Under the pieces are notes generated by a model. It was not told the origin of the DNA. It saw only the letters and a list, made by a program, of their open reading frames with translations, and searched no databases. A stretch of DNA of 64,000 nt from Sphingobacteriales bacterium 39-19. GTDB taxonomy: Bacteria > Bacteroidota > Bacteroidia > Chitinophagales > Chitinophagaceae. The stretch is taken from positions 24,167-88,166 of the forward strand of contig MKTX01000012.1 of the NCBI GenBank assembly GCA_001898465.1, written 5' to 3'. Below are positions 1 to 9,039 of this stretch, piece by piece; the stretch's first letter is position 1; each line of letters begins with the position of its first letter. Position numbers and translations under genes: made by a program.

Positions 1-61
1 CCTCAGAGGCTTTTGGTTCCTGTTCGTCTGCGTTTAATTGTTTATTAATATTAAAAGACAT
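1..61 (-). CDS. 5' end of an unidentified gene (partial)
   Basis: An ATG at 61 on the minus strand opens a frame that stays open to the window edge. The 20 visible residues begin MSFNINKQLN and are hydrophilic. Just upstream is an exact TAnnTTTG box (minus strand, 99-92), which would give a short leader containing a GC-rich inverted repeat (69-73 with 84-88). The visible part is too short to assign a family, so the call rests on the promoter and the open frame only. Confidence 0.4.
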   Translation of the reverse strand, partial: MSFNINKQLNADEQEPKASE

Positions 62-91
62 AAAATAACCCCGGGTTTTTAAACGGGGAGG

Positions 92-99
92 CAAAAGTA
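92..99 (-). promoter_or_regulatory. Bacteroidota -7 box for the partial gene at 61
   Basis: On the minus strand this reads TACTTTTG, an exact match to the TAnnTTTG consensus of the Bacteroidota primary sigma factor. It lies 30 nt before the ATG at 61. No clear TTG -33 element is seen at the right distance. Confidence 0.4.
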
Positions 100-169
100 C
101 CATTTTTTTGTGATAAATGGGGTATAAAACTTAGATAAAAATCCACACGTGAAGCCCTTTTTTGAGTAA

Positions 170-208
170 AATAAAGCCGCCCGGTTACTACCGGGCGGCT
201 TTATTAAA
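170..208 (-). terminator. Rho-independent terminator of the large T9SS protein gene
   Basis: A near-perfect hairpin with arms AATAAAGCCGCCCGGT and its complement around a TACT loop lies 18 bp past the stop of the gene ending at 226. A/T runs flank both sides, so it could work in both directions. Confidence 0.85.
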
Positions 209-225
209 TATTTGAGAATTAGAGA

Positions 226-3200
226 TTATTTCACTAATACTCTTCCGGTTTGGATGCGAACACCTAAACCATCATGAAGTTCAACAGTATAGATTCCTTT
301 TGGTTGGTTAGATAAATCTACATTCATGCTAGAATATCCAATGCCCACAGGGAATCTCTTGTAATAGATCCTGGAACCTTTGCTATCAAATATGGTAAGG
401 CCTCTTACTAAATTGGTCTTACTGTAATATCTCACCTGGAACTGACCAGAAGTAGGACTAGGATAGATAAATAAGATAGTAGTTACTGAATCATTTTTAA
501 TCTTCACATCTGATGACATGGTTGAGCAACCTTGTTCTGAAGTTACCAAAACACTATATGTACCATAATCATCTACACCCAATCCAGGGATGGTGTTGGT
601 AGTAGCAGATGTGATTTCCTCTCCATTTTTGTACCAGGTATAAGTGGTTCCTGAAGTAGGAGCCGGGTTTACCGCTACGGTAAGTGTAGTAGTAAGGCCT
701 GGGAACAATGATGTGTAAGGAGCTGCTGTTAAATTCACAGCAGGAGGTAAATTCACTGTTAATGTACCAGTGGAACTATAAATAAAGCTTCCACATACAG
801 GAACAGATATTGAATCCCTGTACATATAACCGGCCATGCCTGCATTAGCTGATGCAATATTCAGTGTGGCAGTGGTAGCCCCGCTATAGGTAGCACCATT
901 CGATACATTGGTATAAGTAGCGCCACCATTGGTACTTACTTGCCATTGATGCCTCAATGGGGAACCTCCTGAAGGTAAAGATGCTGTAAATGTAACGGCA
1001 CCATCTGCACAAGTGCTTACACTGGAAACAGTAGAAGTACCGGTGATAGGTTGATTTACAGTTACTGTTACAGAACCTTGAGAAGAAGTACATGGGCTTA
1101 ATGTGGAATAAACAACATTATAAGTAGATGTAGTTGTTGGTTTCACATAGATAGTATTAACAGGTGTACCTGTATAAGCTGTGGTAGCGCCTGCATCTGT
1201 AAACATGGTACCTGTTGCAGTACTTGTCCATACACCGGCAGCAGGTCCGCCGGTAGTTGTATAAACTACATCATCAATTCCAATATAATCAGAATTACTA
1301 CCAGAAGGGCCACCGTTGGTTACATAGTACCTGAATCCTATTTTACCTGTAGTAGGAGCCGGTAAACCGGAGATGGTAGCAGTGTATTGAGTCCATGTAT
1401 CAGGATAACCACTTGGGCCAGAGATTAAGGTTGGGTTCACCGTTAATAACACGGTTGTGAAATCACCCACCGAAGTGGCTGTTGCACCCACATTTACACT
1501 AGCGCCACTTGTACTTAAGCGTACTTCTAAACGGTCAGCATAAGTTGCACCATCGGTTGTACGTGTCCAGAAGCTAAATACATCACCATTTTTAATATTA
1601 ATAGTGGGTGATAATAACCAGTTGCTGATAGTACCTGCACCTGTAGTTGATTGGTAGTTGATACCGATATATGAGGTAGGTGCACCGCTGTGAGCAGCAA
1701 ATACACCATCATTACCCTGGAAGAAAACAGCAGCACCTAAAGGACTACTATTGTTTTTTTCTGACCATCCGGCAGGAAGTGGTACGGCCACATCAAAACC
1801 TTCATGAATCAGATCAGCATTTCCCAATGTATTGGTAAGTGATAATTGTTGAATAGAACCATTACAAATAGTAGCTGATGCTGGTGAAATAACCGGGGTT
1901 AATTTATTAACCGTTAAAGTAGCAGGTGGTGTAGTAAAGTCAACACCGGCACATGCGCCACTTATTAAAGCCCTGTATTGGTAGCCATTGTAGCTATCTA
2001 ACACATTGGTTAAATGTAATACATTGGTAGTGGCGCCTGTATAAATACCACCGTTTGAAATGGGTAACCATACTGAAGATGCATTTACCCTGTATTGCCA
2101 TTGATATACCGGGATGCTACCAGTAGCTGTTGCGGTAAAGGTTGCCGCACCACCACAAGTAACAGAGGTGCTGGCGGGAGCTCCTGTTATTTGAATGGGA
2201 ACACAAGGAATCAAGTTCACTGTGTAATCTTCTGTTTCTCCAAATGAGTATCCTGCACATGGGGTAGTAGAAGTAAGGCCAGATAAGAATCTTACCCTTA
2301 CTCTCATACGAGTATAACCAGCAGTAGTACCTGCAGGAACAATAATGTTTCCATTATGTACTCCGGCAGTAGCAATGGTGCCCAGGTCAGTAAATTCATT
2401 GGCTTCAAAACTTCCGCTTCTGTCATAATCAATCCATACGGCTACTTGTTCTGTCCATGAAGTACCGGTAGTAACAGCAATTGGATTGCCACCACCAATG
2501 ATCAATTGGGCCGTATCTGCCGTTAAATAAGAACCATAACCACCCGGAGAACAATCTGTTGTATTATCTAAGCCACCAATTTTTACATTGTAAATAACAT
2601 CTTCATCACTACAATCAGATGCACCTGGTGTGCAATAACAGTTTGAAGAAGGGGTAGTACCCACCATTACAGGGGTAGATGTACCTGAGTTGCCACTACA
2701 TGTTACTATTACCTGGTAGTATGTAGGTGTAGTTAAGTTCGCTACACTATAGGTAGAGAATGTAGCGCCCGCAATATCTGTCCATGGGCCTGTAGCACTG
2801 CTTGAAGATTGCCATTGATAAGTAACTCCTGAACCTGCAGTTGGATTTTGGGTAGATAAAGTAAATGGAATATTAGGACAAACAGATGTTGCTGTAGAAA
2901 GTGTAGCGCCCGGTGTAGGCGTACCTGAGCAGGCACCTGTAGTATAAGATAGAATAAATGGAAAATCCTGGGGGCCGCCGCCATCAACGACTGCAGCAAT
3001 TGCATTTGTTGATATGGTTCTTTGTTTTGCATCCCATCCTGCTTGTGTTGCTATACCGGGGATAGTAACTGCGGGGCTAAAGTTAGAAGCGCCTGGTGTC
3101 GTTGTACCAATTTGCCATTCAATCCAATATTGACCGGCAGGAAGAGAAATAGCAGCAGTTGCATTCACTCTCCAAATTTTACGGGTAGTTCCGGCTGTAC

Positions 3201-3663
3201 CATTAAACATCCTGTACATCAAAGCATCTGTACTGGAAGCAAAGCGATTGGTTGTTAAATCTCCAAATATGGGAGTAGGGTTACCCACGGATGGATCAGA
3301 ATTGAAAATCCGTAAAAAAACCCTGTTAAAAGGAGAGGTAACACCGGCATATCCTGTGCTGTAAGCAAAGAATGATGCTTGAGTTAAATTCCATGCTCCA
3401 ATTACAGTAAAGTTGTCAATTATAGTAAAACCCCCATCAATAGAAGCACCATAACCGGCACTGGTATTTGGGTTTTGTACTTCACTCCAGGTATAACCTG
3501 CAGGAGCTGCAGATCCATCAGAAGAGGTTGCCCCTGTACTTAATGGACCATTTACATAAGTTTGGGCAGTAGCCAAACCTGTAAATAAGGAAAGAAATAG
3601 CACCGCCAGTGTGGCGCTTTTGATAACTCTCCTTAAATAGTTGAAAGTAATTTTAGATTGCAT
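226..3663 (-). CDS. Giant secreted surface protein with Ig-like, GEVED and anchor-J-like domains and a type A T9SS sorting domain
   Basis: Protein of 1145 residues. It has a signal peptide ending near ATAQ, then an N-terminal beta-rich region. Next is a GEVED-type segment (around 350-490, ending in GETEDYTV), Ig/PKD-like units, and a choice-of-anchor-J/cleaved-adhesin-like segment (around 620-810) starting HEGFD. Further Ig-like repeats follow. The last 80 residues (IYPSPTSGQFQV, then KGIYTVEL) are a type A T9SS C-terminal sorting domain, which in this family directs export and surface attachment or release. The role is probably adhesin or cell-surface structure; no catalytic motif is seen. 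The frame extends upstream to a GTG at 3693, but the ATG at 3663 (MQSKIT) gives a normal signal peptide and is preferred. The gene is monocistronic, with a strong terminator downstream. Confidence 0.85.
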   Translation of the reverse strand: MQSKITFNYLRRVIKSATLAVLFLSLFTGLATAQTYVNGPLSTGATSSDGSAAPAGYTWSEVQNPNTSAGYGASIDGGFTIIDNFTVIGAWNLTQASFFAYSTGYAGVTSPFNRVFLRIFNSDPSVGNPTPIFGDLTTNRFASSTDALMYRMFNGTAGTTRKIWRVNATAAISLPAGQYWIEWQIGTTTPGASNFSPAVTIPGIATQAGWDAKQRTISTNAIAAVVDGGGPQDFPFILSYTTGACSGTPTPGATLSTATSVCPNIPFTLSTQNPTAGSGVTYQWQSSSSATGPWTDIAGATFSTYSVANLTTPTYYQVIVTCSGNSGTSTPVMVGTTPSSNCYCTPGASDCSDEDVIYNVKIGGLDNTTDCSPGGYGSYLTADTAQLIIGGGNPIAVTTGTSWTEQVAVWIDYDRSGSFEANEFTDLGTIATAGVHNGNIIVPAGTTAGYTRMRVRVRFLSGLTSTTPCAGYSFGETEDYTVNLIPCVPIQITGAPASTSVTCGGAATFTATATGSIPVYQWQYRVNASSVWLPISNGGIYTGATTNVLHLTNVLDSYNGYQYRALISGACAGVDFTTPPATLTVNKLTPVISPASATICNGSIQQLSLTNTLGNADLIHEGFDVAVPLPAGWSEKNNSSPLGAAVFFQGNDGVFAAHSGAPTSYIGINYQSTTGAGTISNWLLSPTINIKNGDVFSFWTRTTDGATYADRLEVRLSTSGASVNVGATATSVGDFTTVLLTVNPTLISGPSGYPDTWTQYTATISGLPAPTTGKIGFRYYVTNGGPSGSNSDYIGIDDVVYTTTGGPAAGVWTSTATGTMFTDAGATTAYTGTPVNTIYVKPTTTSTYNVVYSTLSPCTSSQGSVTVTVNQPITGTSTVSSVSTCADGAVTFTASLPSGGSPLRHQWQVSTNGGATYTNVSNGATYSGATTATLNIASANAGMAGYMYRDSISVPVCGSFIYSSTGTLTVNLPPAVNLTAAPYTSLFPGLTTTLTVAVNPAPTSGTTYTWYKNGEEITSATTNTIPGLGVDDYGTYSVLVTSEQGCSTMSSDVKIKNDSVTTILFIYPSPTSGQFQVRYYSKTNLVRGLTIFDSKGSRIYYKRFPVGIGYSSMNVDLSNQPKGIYTVELHDGLGVRIQTGRVLVK

Positions 3664-3783
3664 AATATTAGTTTGTTTTAAAATAGATTTCACTTTTACA
3701 GATTGAGAAAAGTGAATGCATTTAGTTTTTAGTGTAGCTGTGATAGAAAGACATCCGGGAATTCAAATAATAAAATGAATTTA

Positions 3784-4026
3784 TTAATTGTCTTTTTTGG
3801 CATCTACTTTTTTATCTGCAGCTGCAGCATTTTGTTTAATAGCAGGATTTTGTTGCCCCTGGTCATAAGCTTTCGCTATGGCAATTTTTTGAGCTAATCG
3901 CTCAGCCTTTTGCTGGCTGGTTGCAGTGGTTTGTTTCTTGCTCTGTGCCTTAGAAGCCGGCTTTTGTGCAGTAGCAATAAAACCAAAACCTAAAGCAATG
4001 AAAGCAGTAAGTAAGATTTTTTTCAT
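3784..4026 (-). CDS. Small secreted Ala/Lys/Gln-rich protein
   Basis: Eighty residues: MKKILLTAFIALGFGFIATAQ is a clear signal peptide with cleavage after ATAQ. The roughly 60-residue mature part is rich in Lys, Ala, Gln and Asp, has no cysteine, and looks disordered or weakly helical. No family recognised. It ends 120 bp before the large T9SS gene in the same direction, so co-transcription is possible but not shown. An A-run lies directly before the ATG, as is usual here. Confidence 0.65.
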   Translation of the reverse strand: MKKILLTAFIALGFGFIATAQKPASKAQSKKQTTATSQQKAERLAQKIAIAKAYDQGQQNPAIKQNAAAADKKVDAKKDN

Positions 4027-4259
4027 TTTTTTTAATTTTGTTAAAACAATAAGTTATCAAATGTACATAAAATTATAAATCAACAGCAATAATTTTATCG
4101 TGATAATGATGACTGTAGCACTTCCATTTCGGCCCATCCATGCCGGGGAATAGCCCGCAAAGAATTCGGGGTTAGTAAATTTCAGCCGGGAAGAATCATT
4201 TTTTAATGAATTTATGAAAAAAAACGGTTATAAAAAATGCCTGTTGGTTTTTTTGCCGG

Positions 4260-4769
4260 TTATTTTATAAAGAGCGCTTTTAATTCACTGGCATCATCGG
4301 GTTTCATTTTTCCTCCCAATATCAGCCTGAGTTGCCGGCGCCTTAAAGCCCCATCAAATAATGCCTTTTCTTCTTCTGTTTCGGGGATTAAGGCATTCAC
4401 TTTTCGGGGTTTGCCTGTAGGGTCTAAAGCAACAAAAGTATAGTAAGCTTCATTGCTTTTATACTTGTATTGCTGTAAGGCATCTTCACCCCATACATTC
4501 ATATGAACTTCCATGCTGCTGTTAAAAGAACGGGTAACTTTTGCTTCTATATGCACTACATTTCCCAGTTTAATGGGATTTTCAAAACTTATATTATCAA
4601 CAGAAGCGGTTACTACCGGTGCGCCGCAATGTTTCATAGCAGCCAGGGCGGCGGCAATATCCATCCAGTACATTAATCGGCCCCCCATCAGGTTGCCGAA
4701 AGTATTGGTATCATTGGGTAAAACAAGCTCTGTCATAATAACGAGTGATTTGGAAGCAGCCTTATCCAT
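4260..4769 (-). CDS. Acyl-CoA thioesterase (hotdog fold, YciA/BACH type)
   Basis: Protein of 169 residues with one hotdog domain: NTFGNLMGGRLMYWMD near the N-terminus carries the conserved Asn/Gly-Gly/Asp pattern of cytosolic acyl-CoA hydrolases. The middle (NPIKLGNVVHIEAKV) and the YTFVALD strand are typical. It hydrolyses acyl-CoA to free acid and CoA in the cytosol, and probably forms hexamers like its family. The open frame reaches a TTG at 4787, but a TATATTTG promoter box overlaps that codon, so the ATG at 4769 is taken as the start. The C-terminal 25 residues are basic, then acidic. Confidence 0.85.
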   Translation of the reverse strand: MDKAASKSLVIMTELVLPNDTNTFGNLMGGRLMYWMDIAAALAAMKHCGAPVVTASVDNISFENPIKLGNVVHIEAKVTRSFNSSMEVHMNVWGEDALQQYKYKSNEAYYTFVALDPTGKPRKVNALIPETEEEKALFDGALRRRQLRLILGGKMKPDDASELKALFIK

Positions 4770-4784
4770 AGTATTTTTTTTTTG

Positions 4785-4792
4785 CAAATATA
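4785..4792 (-). promoter_or_regulatory. -7 box of the thioesterase gene
   Basis: Minus strand TATATTTG, an exact TAnnTTTG match. Transcription would start about 7 nt further on, leaving a leader of roughly ten bases before the ATG at 4769. This box excludes the upstream TTG start. Confidence 0.55.
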
Positions 4793-4890
4793 GTTATGCA
4801 GGATAGTAAGTAAATGTGGCGATCTTTTTTCCTGCCATCATTTTTATTTGGCAGTTCATTGCTCTTTTCTCAATTTCGATTAAAATACCA

Positions 4891-6120
4891 ATGTATATGA
4901 TATCTTTTGATAATACAGAACTGGCTTATGCTTATAAATCCAATAAAGAATTAAAAAGGGCTCATTTTCTTTTTTCCATGATGGGCAGTCCGTTTATTTT
5001 AAAAATGGCAATAAAACTCACGCCCCTTGCTATAAACTGGCATTTGCCATTTACCAAAACGGCATTGCGATCCACCATTTTTAAACAATTTATTGGCGGC
5101 GAAACCCTGGAAGAAACCGCCCCGGTTGCAGAAAAACTGGGCCGCTTTCATGTGCAAACTATATTAGATTATGGCGTAGAAGGGGGAAACAATGGCGAAA
5201 AGGGATACGACCAGGCTACCGATGAATTTATAAAAGTGATTAATTATGCCGCTACCCAGGAAAATATCCCGTTCATGAGCATTAAAATTACGGGCATAGT
5301 GCGAAGCGGTTTGCTGCAAAAGTTAGATACCCTTATGCATCAGCAAAACGATACTTTAATGAAGAATTATGAAGCCGCCATACAAAAATTACCGAATGAG
5401 GAAAAGGAAGAATGGCAACGGGTATTAAATCGTTTTATTCGTATTTGTGAAACGGCAAAAGCGAAGGATATCGGCGTTTTGGTGGATGCAGAAGAATCCT
5501 GGATACAAGACCCGGTAGATGCCATGACGATGATGATGATGGATGTGTATAATAAAGAAAAGGCATTGGTTTTTAACACCCTTCAGTTATACAGGCACGA
5601 CAGGTATGAATTTTTAAAAAAGAGTTACGAAGCTGCGGAGCAAAGGAATTTTATACTGGCTGTAAAATTAGTACGGGGCGCCTATATGGAAAAAGAAAGA
5701 GAAAGGGCATTGGAACTGGGCTATGCCTCACCCATCCAACCGGATAAGCAATCCTGCGATGCTGATTATGATGCATCTGTTGATTACTGCATTGCCCATG
5801 TAAATAGAATTTGTATGATCCTGGCATCGCATAATGAATTGAGTAACCTGCGTTGTGTTGAATACTTAAAAGAAAATAAAATTCCTTTTGATCATAAGCA
5901 TGTTCATTTTTCACAATTATACGGCATGAGTGATAATATTACTTTTAACCTGGCTCATGCGGGATTGAATGTAAGTAAATACCTTCCTTTTGGCCCCATA
6001 AAAGATGTTGTGCCTTACCTCATGCGCAGGGCCCAGGAAAATAGTTCTGTATCGGGACAAACGGGAAGGGAATTAAGTACGATTGAAAAAGAATTAAAAA
6101 GGCGGAACCAAAAAAATTAA
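4891..6120 (+). CDS. Proline dehydrogenase (FAD, PRODH)
   Basis: Protein of 409 residues that oxidises L-proline to pyrroline-5-carboxylate with FAD at the inner face of the membrane. The family signature KLVRGAYMEKERERA (near residue 280) and the C-terminal PYLMRRAQENSSV, which holds the substrate-binding Arg pair, are intact. It is the monofunctional form; no P5C dehydrogenase domain or gene is adjacent. The open frame begins at a GTG at 4816, but those residues are atypical and hydrophobic. The family N-terminus (ISFDNTELAYAYK) points to the ATG at 4891, or possibly 4897. The stop overlaps the convergent pdeM-like gene by 4 bp. Confidence 0.9.
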   Translation: MYMISFDNTELAYAYKSNKELKRAHFLFSMMGSPFILKMAIKLTPLAINWHLPFTKTALRSTIFKQFIGGETLEETAPVAEKLGRFHVQTILDYGVEGGNNGEKGYDQATDEFIKVINYAATQENIPFMSIKITGIVRSGLLQKLDTLMHQQNDTLMKNYEAAIQKLPNEEKEEWQRVLNRFIRICETAKAKDIGVLVDAEESWIQDPVDAMTMMMMDVYNKEKALVFNTLQLYRHDRYEFLKKSYEAAEQRNFILAVKLVRGAYMEKERERALELGYASPIQPDKQSCDADYDASVDYCIAHVNRICMILASHNELSNLRCVEYLKENKIPFDHKHVHFSQLYGMSDNITFNLAHAGLNVSKYLPFGPIKDVVPYLMRRAQENSSVSGQTGRELSTIEKELKRRNQKN

Positions 6121-6767
6121 AGTTTAATAACGGCCTTTGTTGTAATGGCATACACCGTATCTTCTTTCGCAGGGGTAATGGGAAACGTGCCGGTAAATTT
6201 TCCAAATGCTGGCATAATACCAAATCGCTTGCTGAAACAAAAACAAGGTACTTGTAAATGCTGCCGCCCCTTGCCTTTTAATTGTATGGCCGGGTGCACA
6301 TGGCCGCTAAAACAAAATACATGTTCCGCTTCATGATCAAGGATATCATGAGTAAAGCAAAAAGAAGATAGTTCCCATTTTTTTTCATGAACAATGATAC
6401 CGGCTGCTTCATAAAACTCCTTTGATAAAATATCATGGTTCCCTTTTACCAGGTGAAAATCAATACCGGCTATATCTTTTCTCCACCTTAAAAATAATTG
6501 AAGTTCTTTATTTTCCCGGCTATGAAAAAGGTCACCGATTATAATAATTTGTTTTGGTTTTTGAAATTGAATGATGGCCAGCAGTCTTTGCATATCATCT
6601 TTAAAAACCGGCTGGGGTACCGCAATGCCGTTTTTACGAAAATGCCCGGATTTGCCTAAATGCAGGTCACTTAAGATAATAGCCTGCTGTTCTTCCCAAT
6701 AAATATAATGTTCAGTAAAAAGCAGGAAATGATGCCCGTTTATTTTATGAAGGATATACGCACTCAT
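6117..6767 (-). CDS. pdeM: Calcineurin-like metallophosphoesterase, PdeM type (ligase-associated DNA repair)
   Basis: Protein of 216 residues with the metallophosphoesterase motifs in order: LSDLHLGK (residues 33-40), IGDLFHSRE, KGNHD, and a C-terminal GHVHP. Length and the N-terminal strand pattern match the PdeM group, which in many bacteria is linked to a DNA ligase/exonuclease/helicase repair set (LigD-type, LhrC). None of those partners is visible here. It is probably a two-metal nuclease or phosphodiesterase of the cytosol. It converges on the proline dehydrogenase gene with a 4 bp overlap and no terminator between them. Confidence 0.75.
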   Translation of the reverse strand: MSAYILHKINGHHFLLFTEHYIYWEEQQAIILSDLHLGKSGHFRKNGIAVPQPVFKDDMQRLLAIIQFQKPKQIIIIGDLFHSRENKELQLFLRWRKDIAGIDFHLVKGNHDILSKEFYEAAGIIVHEKKWELSSFCFTHDILDHEAEHVFCFSGHVHPAIQLKGKGRQHLQVPCFCFSKRFGIMPAFGKFTGTFPITPAKEDTVYAITTKAVIKL

Positions 6768-6854
6768 AAAGCAAAAATAGGGTGGTTGTTTTTGTAATTT
6801 TGTTATATCAATTAAGATTTAATATTTTGCACGTTAAAATATATCATAACTACT

Positions 6855-7361
6855 ATGCAAGACAATTCAACAACACAACTGGATTCAGGAGAGTTTGATG
6901 CCCCTCAAAGGCCGCAAATGCTCAATATACTTACTATACTTACCATTGTAGGTTCCAGTATATTCCTGTTATTATCCCTGGCTTCGCCCTGGACTACCAG
7001 GTTTTCAAGAAACATGATTACCAAACAGCTTGAATCGGGAGGAAATAATTTAACGGAATCGCAAATGGTAAAAATGCGTGAAGGGCTTACCAAACTAGAC
7101 CTGTTACAACAAAACATGGTTCCATTCATCATTATTTCGGTGGTAGGCCTTGGCCTTTGTCTCTTTGGCGCTATTCTGATGCGAAAATTAAAGAAAGATG
7201 GATTTTGGATTTACCTGGCTGGGCAAATTGTTCCGCTGATTGGTACTTTCTTTATTATGGGCAGTGCCCAATTAACTGATATGAATTCGGTAATAGGCAT
7301 GGCCATTTCATTGGTATTTGTTGTGCTATATATGACCCAAAGAAAATACTTGGTTTATTAA
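6855..7361 (+). CDS. Integral membrane protein of unknown function
   Basis: Protein of 168 residues. After a polar N-terminus (about 20 residues) there are four likely membrane helices: roughly 22-46, 92-112, 118-137 and 143-160. A polar loop (50-90) follows the first helix. No conserved catalytic motif is apparent and I do not recognise a named family. It stands alone between the divergent pdeM-like gene and the small barrel protein. Confidence 0.65.
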   Translation: MQDNSTTQLDSGEFDAPQRPQMLNILTILTIVGSSIFLLLSLASPWTTRFSRNMITKQLESGGNNLTESQMVKMREGLTKLDLLQQNMVPFIIISVVGLGLCLFGAILMRKLKKDGFWIYLAGQIVPLIGTFFIMGSAQLTDMNSVIGMAISLVFVVLYMTQRKYLVY

Positions 7362-7421
7362 TGAAATTTTTATGGGTCTTCAAAAGTTTCTTTATAACAA
7401 ATATTTATTGAATTTAAATTC

Positions 7422-7451
7422 TTGTTCCCAATCTAATTGAAATAGATTTGC
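7422..7451 (+). promoter_or_regulatory. Consensus Bacteroidota promoter (TTG-N19-TAGATTTG)
   Basis: TTG at 7422-7424, 19 nt spacing, then TAGATTTG at 7444-7451. Both elements and the spacing fit the Bacteroidota consensus. The ATG of the small outer-membrane protein follows at 7470. Confidence 0.65.
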
Positions 7452-7469
7452 AGCGTAAAAAAACAAAGT

Positions 7470-7928
7470 ATGAAAAAAATAATGGGATTTGCAGTGGCCG
7501 TTTTATTAACCACCATGGCAACCGCTCAAAACAAAACAGCTCACAGTCTTGAATACAAAACGGCAGCCGGTATTAAAGTATGGGATGGTGTGGGCTTATC
7601 TTTAAAAACTTTTATACAGGATAAAGCAGCCCTGGAGTTTATCGGATTTTTTAATAGTGCAGGCGCCCGTATTACCGGCTTGTACGAGTTTCATGGTGAT
7701 TTAAATACCGAAGGGAATTTAAAATGGTATATTGGCCCCGGTGCTCACGTTGGGTTTTATAAAGGGAATAATACCCTGGTGGGGATTGATGGTGTAGTGG
7801 GGCTGGATTATAAATTTAATGAATTGCCATTAAATATTTCATTGGATTGGCAACCTTCATTTGAATTTTCTAAGGGATATGGTTTTGCAGGAGGCTGGGG
7901 AGGCTTAGGCATCCGGTATACTTTCTAA
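7470..7928 (+). CDS. Small predicted outer-membrane beta-barrel protein
   Basis: Protein of 152 residues with a signal peptide (MKKIMGFAVAVLLTTMATAQ). The mature part of about 130 residues consists of alternating amphipathic strands rich in Gly and aromatics, ending in IRYTF with the C-terminal Phe typical of barrels. No enzymatic motif. This is probably an 8-strand barrel of the OmpW/opacity-like size class, though the family is not certain. It has its own consensus promoter and its own terminator, so it is monocistronic. Confidence 0.7.
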   Translation: MKKIMGFAVAVLLTTMATAQNKTAHSLEYKTAAGIKVWDGVGLSLKTFIQDKAALEFIGFFNSAGARITGLYEFHGDLNTEGNLKWYIGPGAHVGFYKGNNTLVGIDGVVGLDYKFNELPLNISLDWQPSFEFSKGYGFAGGWGGLGIRYTF

Positions 7929-7951
7929 AAAAATAAATTTTATAAGACAGG

Positions 7952-7977
7952 AGAGGAGCCCGGCTCCTCTTTTTTTA
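7952..7977 (+). terminator. Rho-independent terminator after the barrel protein
   Basis: Stem AGAGGAGC / GCTCCTCT with a 3-nt loop, followed by a run of seven T. The end of the T-run overlaps the last bases of the convergent plsX gene. Confidence 0.9.
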
Positions 7978-8946
7978 TGAAGGTATGACTGGTTCGGCAT
8001 TCCCGGGAGAAAAGCATTGTTTTATTTTTCCAGTAAGATCTGTGTTCAGCATATCGCATGCCGTAAGGATCATATTTTTAAAAGCAATGGCTGTGGAAAT
8101 ACCATGCCCGATAATTACCGGTTTGGCCACTCCCAATACCGGTACGCCGCCATAGGTTTCAAAATTGAAGCGGTTAAAATGCTCATCGTTTATATTTCTC
8201 CTGATCACCATATCGTAAACGCTTTCTGCCAGTTTTAAAACTACGTTACCGGTAAAGCCATCGCATACCATTACATCGGCTTTGTTAATTAAGAGGTCCC
8301 TGCCTTCTATATTCCCGATAAAATTTAGCTGGCCATTGTTTTTTAATAAGGGATAAGTGGCCTGCATAAGTATATTTCCTTTTCCTTCTTCTGCGCCTAA
8401 ATTTACGAGGCCTACCCGGGGGCTTTTAATTTTTAAGATATGCTCAGCAAATAATGATCCCAGTAAAGCAAACTGGTTTAAAAGTTCCGGTTTGCAATCG
8501 GCATTTAAACCTACATCCACCAAGAGGCCCAGGCTCCCGTCTTCCCGGGGCATATAGGCCCCAATGGAAGGCCGAATTACACCCTCAATAGTTTTTATGC
8601 TAAAAAGCGATCCTACCATCATGGCGCCGGTATTGCCGGCACTAATAAAGGCATCACATTTTCCCGATGCCAGTAAATGAAACCCGGTTGAAATAGACGA
8701 TTGTGGTTTTTCTTTTAAGGCTTTTGTGGGATGCTCATGCATTTCAATAACCTGGGTAGTAGGTATAATGGAATAAGCAGACCCCGGTAAAGGGGAATGC
8801 TCCATTGCTGCTTTTAATTTAGCTTCATCTCCTATTAAAAGGAGATGTACATCCGGCGTATGGTTTTGTAAAAATGCTAAAACACCTTTCACTGCTTCTA
8901 AGGGTGCAAAATCGCCACCCATCATGTCAATACCTATTGTCTTCAT
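7975..8946 (-). CDS. plsX: Phosphate acyltransferase PlsX
   Basis: Protein of 323 residues. PlsX converts acyl-ACP to acyl phosphate for phosphatidic acid synthesis at the membrane. The N-terminus IGIDMMGGDFAP is the family signature, and SAGNTGAMMVGS and the later CDGFTGNVVLKL are also typical. It is the last gene of a DUF177-rpmF-plsX set, an order conserved across bacteria. The usual fabH neighbour is absent; a convergent gene lies there instead. A long hairpin lies between rpmF and plsX (see 8968-9011). Confidence 0.95.
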   Translation of the reverse strand: MKTIGIDMMGGDFAPLEAVKGVLAFLQNHTPDVHLLLIGDEAKLKAAMEHSPLPGSAYSIIPTTQVIEMHEHPTKALKEKPQSSISTGFHLLASGKCDAFISAGNTGAMMVGSLFSIKTIEGVIRPSIGAYMPREDGSLGLLVDVGLNADCKPELLNQFALLGSLFAEHILKIKSPRVGLVNLGAEEGKGNILMQATYPLLKNNGQLNFIGNIEGRDLLINKADVMVCDGFTGNVVLKLAESVYDMVIRRNINDEHFNRFNFETYGGVPVLGVAKPVIIGHGISTAIAFKNMILTACDMLNTDLTGKIKQCFSPGNAEPVIPS

Positions 8947-8967
8947 CCTCGATAATTACAATTAAAA

Positions 8968-9011
8968 ATTCCAAAATCCGGATTGAAGTTACTCAATCCA
9001 AATTTTGGAAT
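8968..9011 (-). other. Intercistronic hairpin between rpmF and plsX
   Basis: Two nested paired blocks: ATTCCAAAAT with ATTTTGGAAT (10 bp) and, inside, GGATTGA with TCAATCC (7 bp), loop AGTTAC. It sits downstream of the L32 stop and 22 bp before the plsX ATG. The T-run that follows on the minus strand is short, so this could be an attenuator or an mRNA processing/stability element rather than a full terminator. Confidence 0.65.
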
Positions 9012-9039
9012 CAACTTTTTTGCAAAAAAACAAATTCAA

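Noticed and set aside
884..1093. Short antisense-like frames within the giant T9SS genes (also in 1527-1736, 2742-3032, 51536-51751).
   Set aside because: They lie fully inside large genes with clear domain structure and have no start signals, signal peptides or plausible composition.
4816..4890. Long GTG start for proline dehydrogenase.
   Set aside because: The 25 extra residues are hydrophobic and unlike the family; ATG 4891 restores the known N-terminus.
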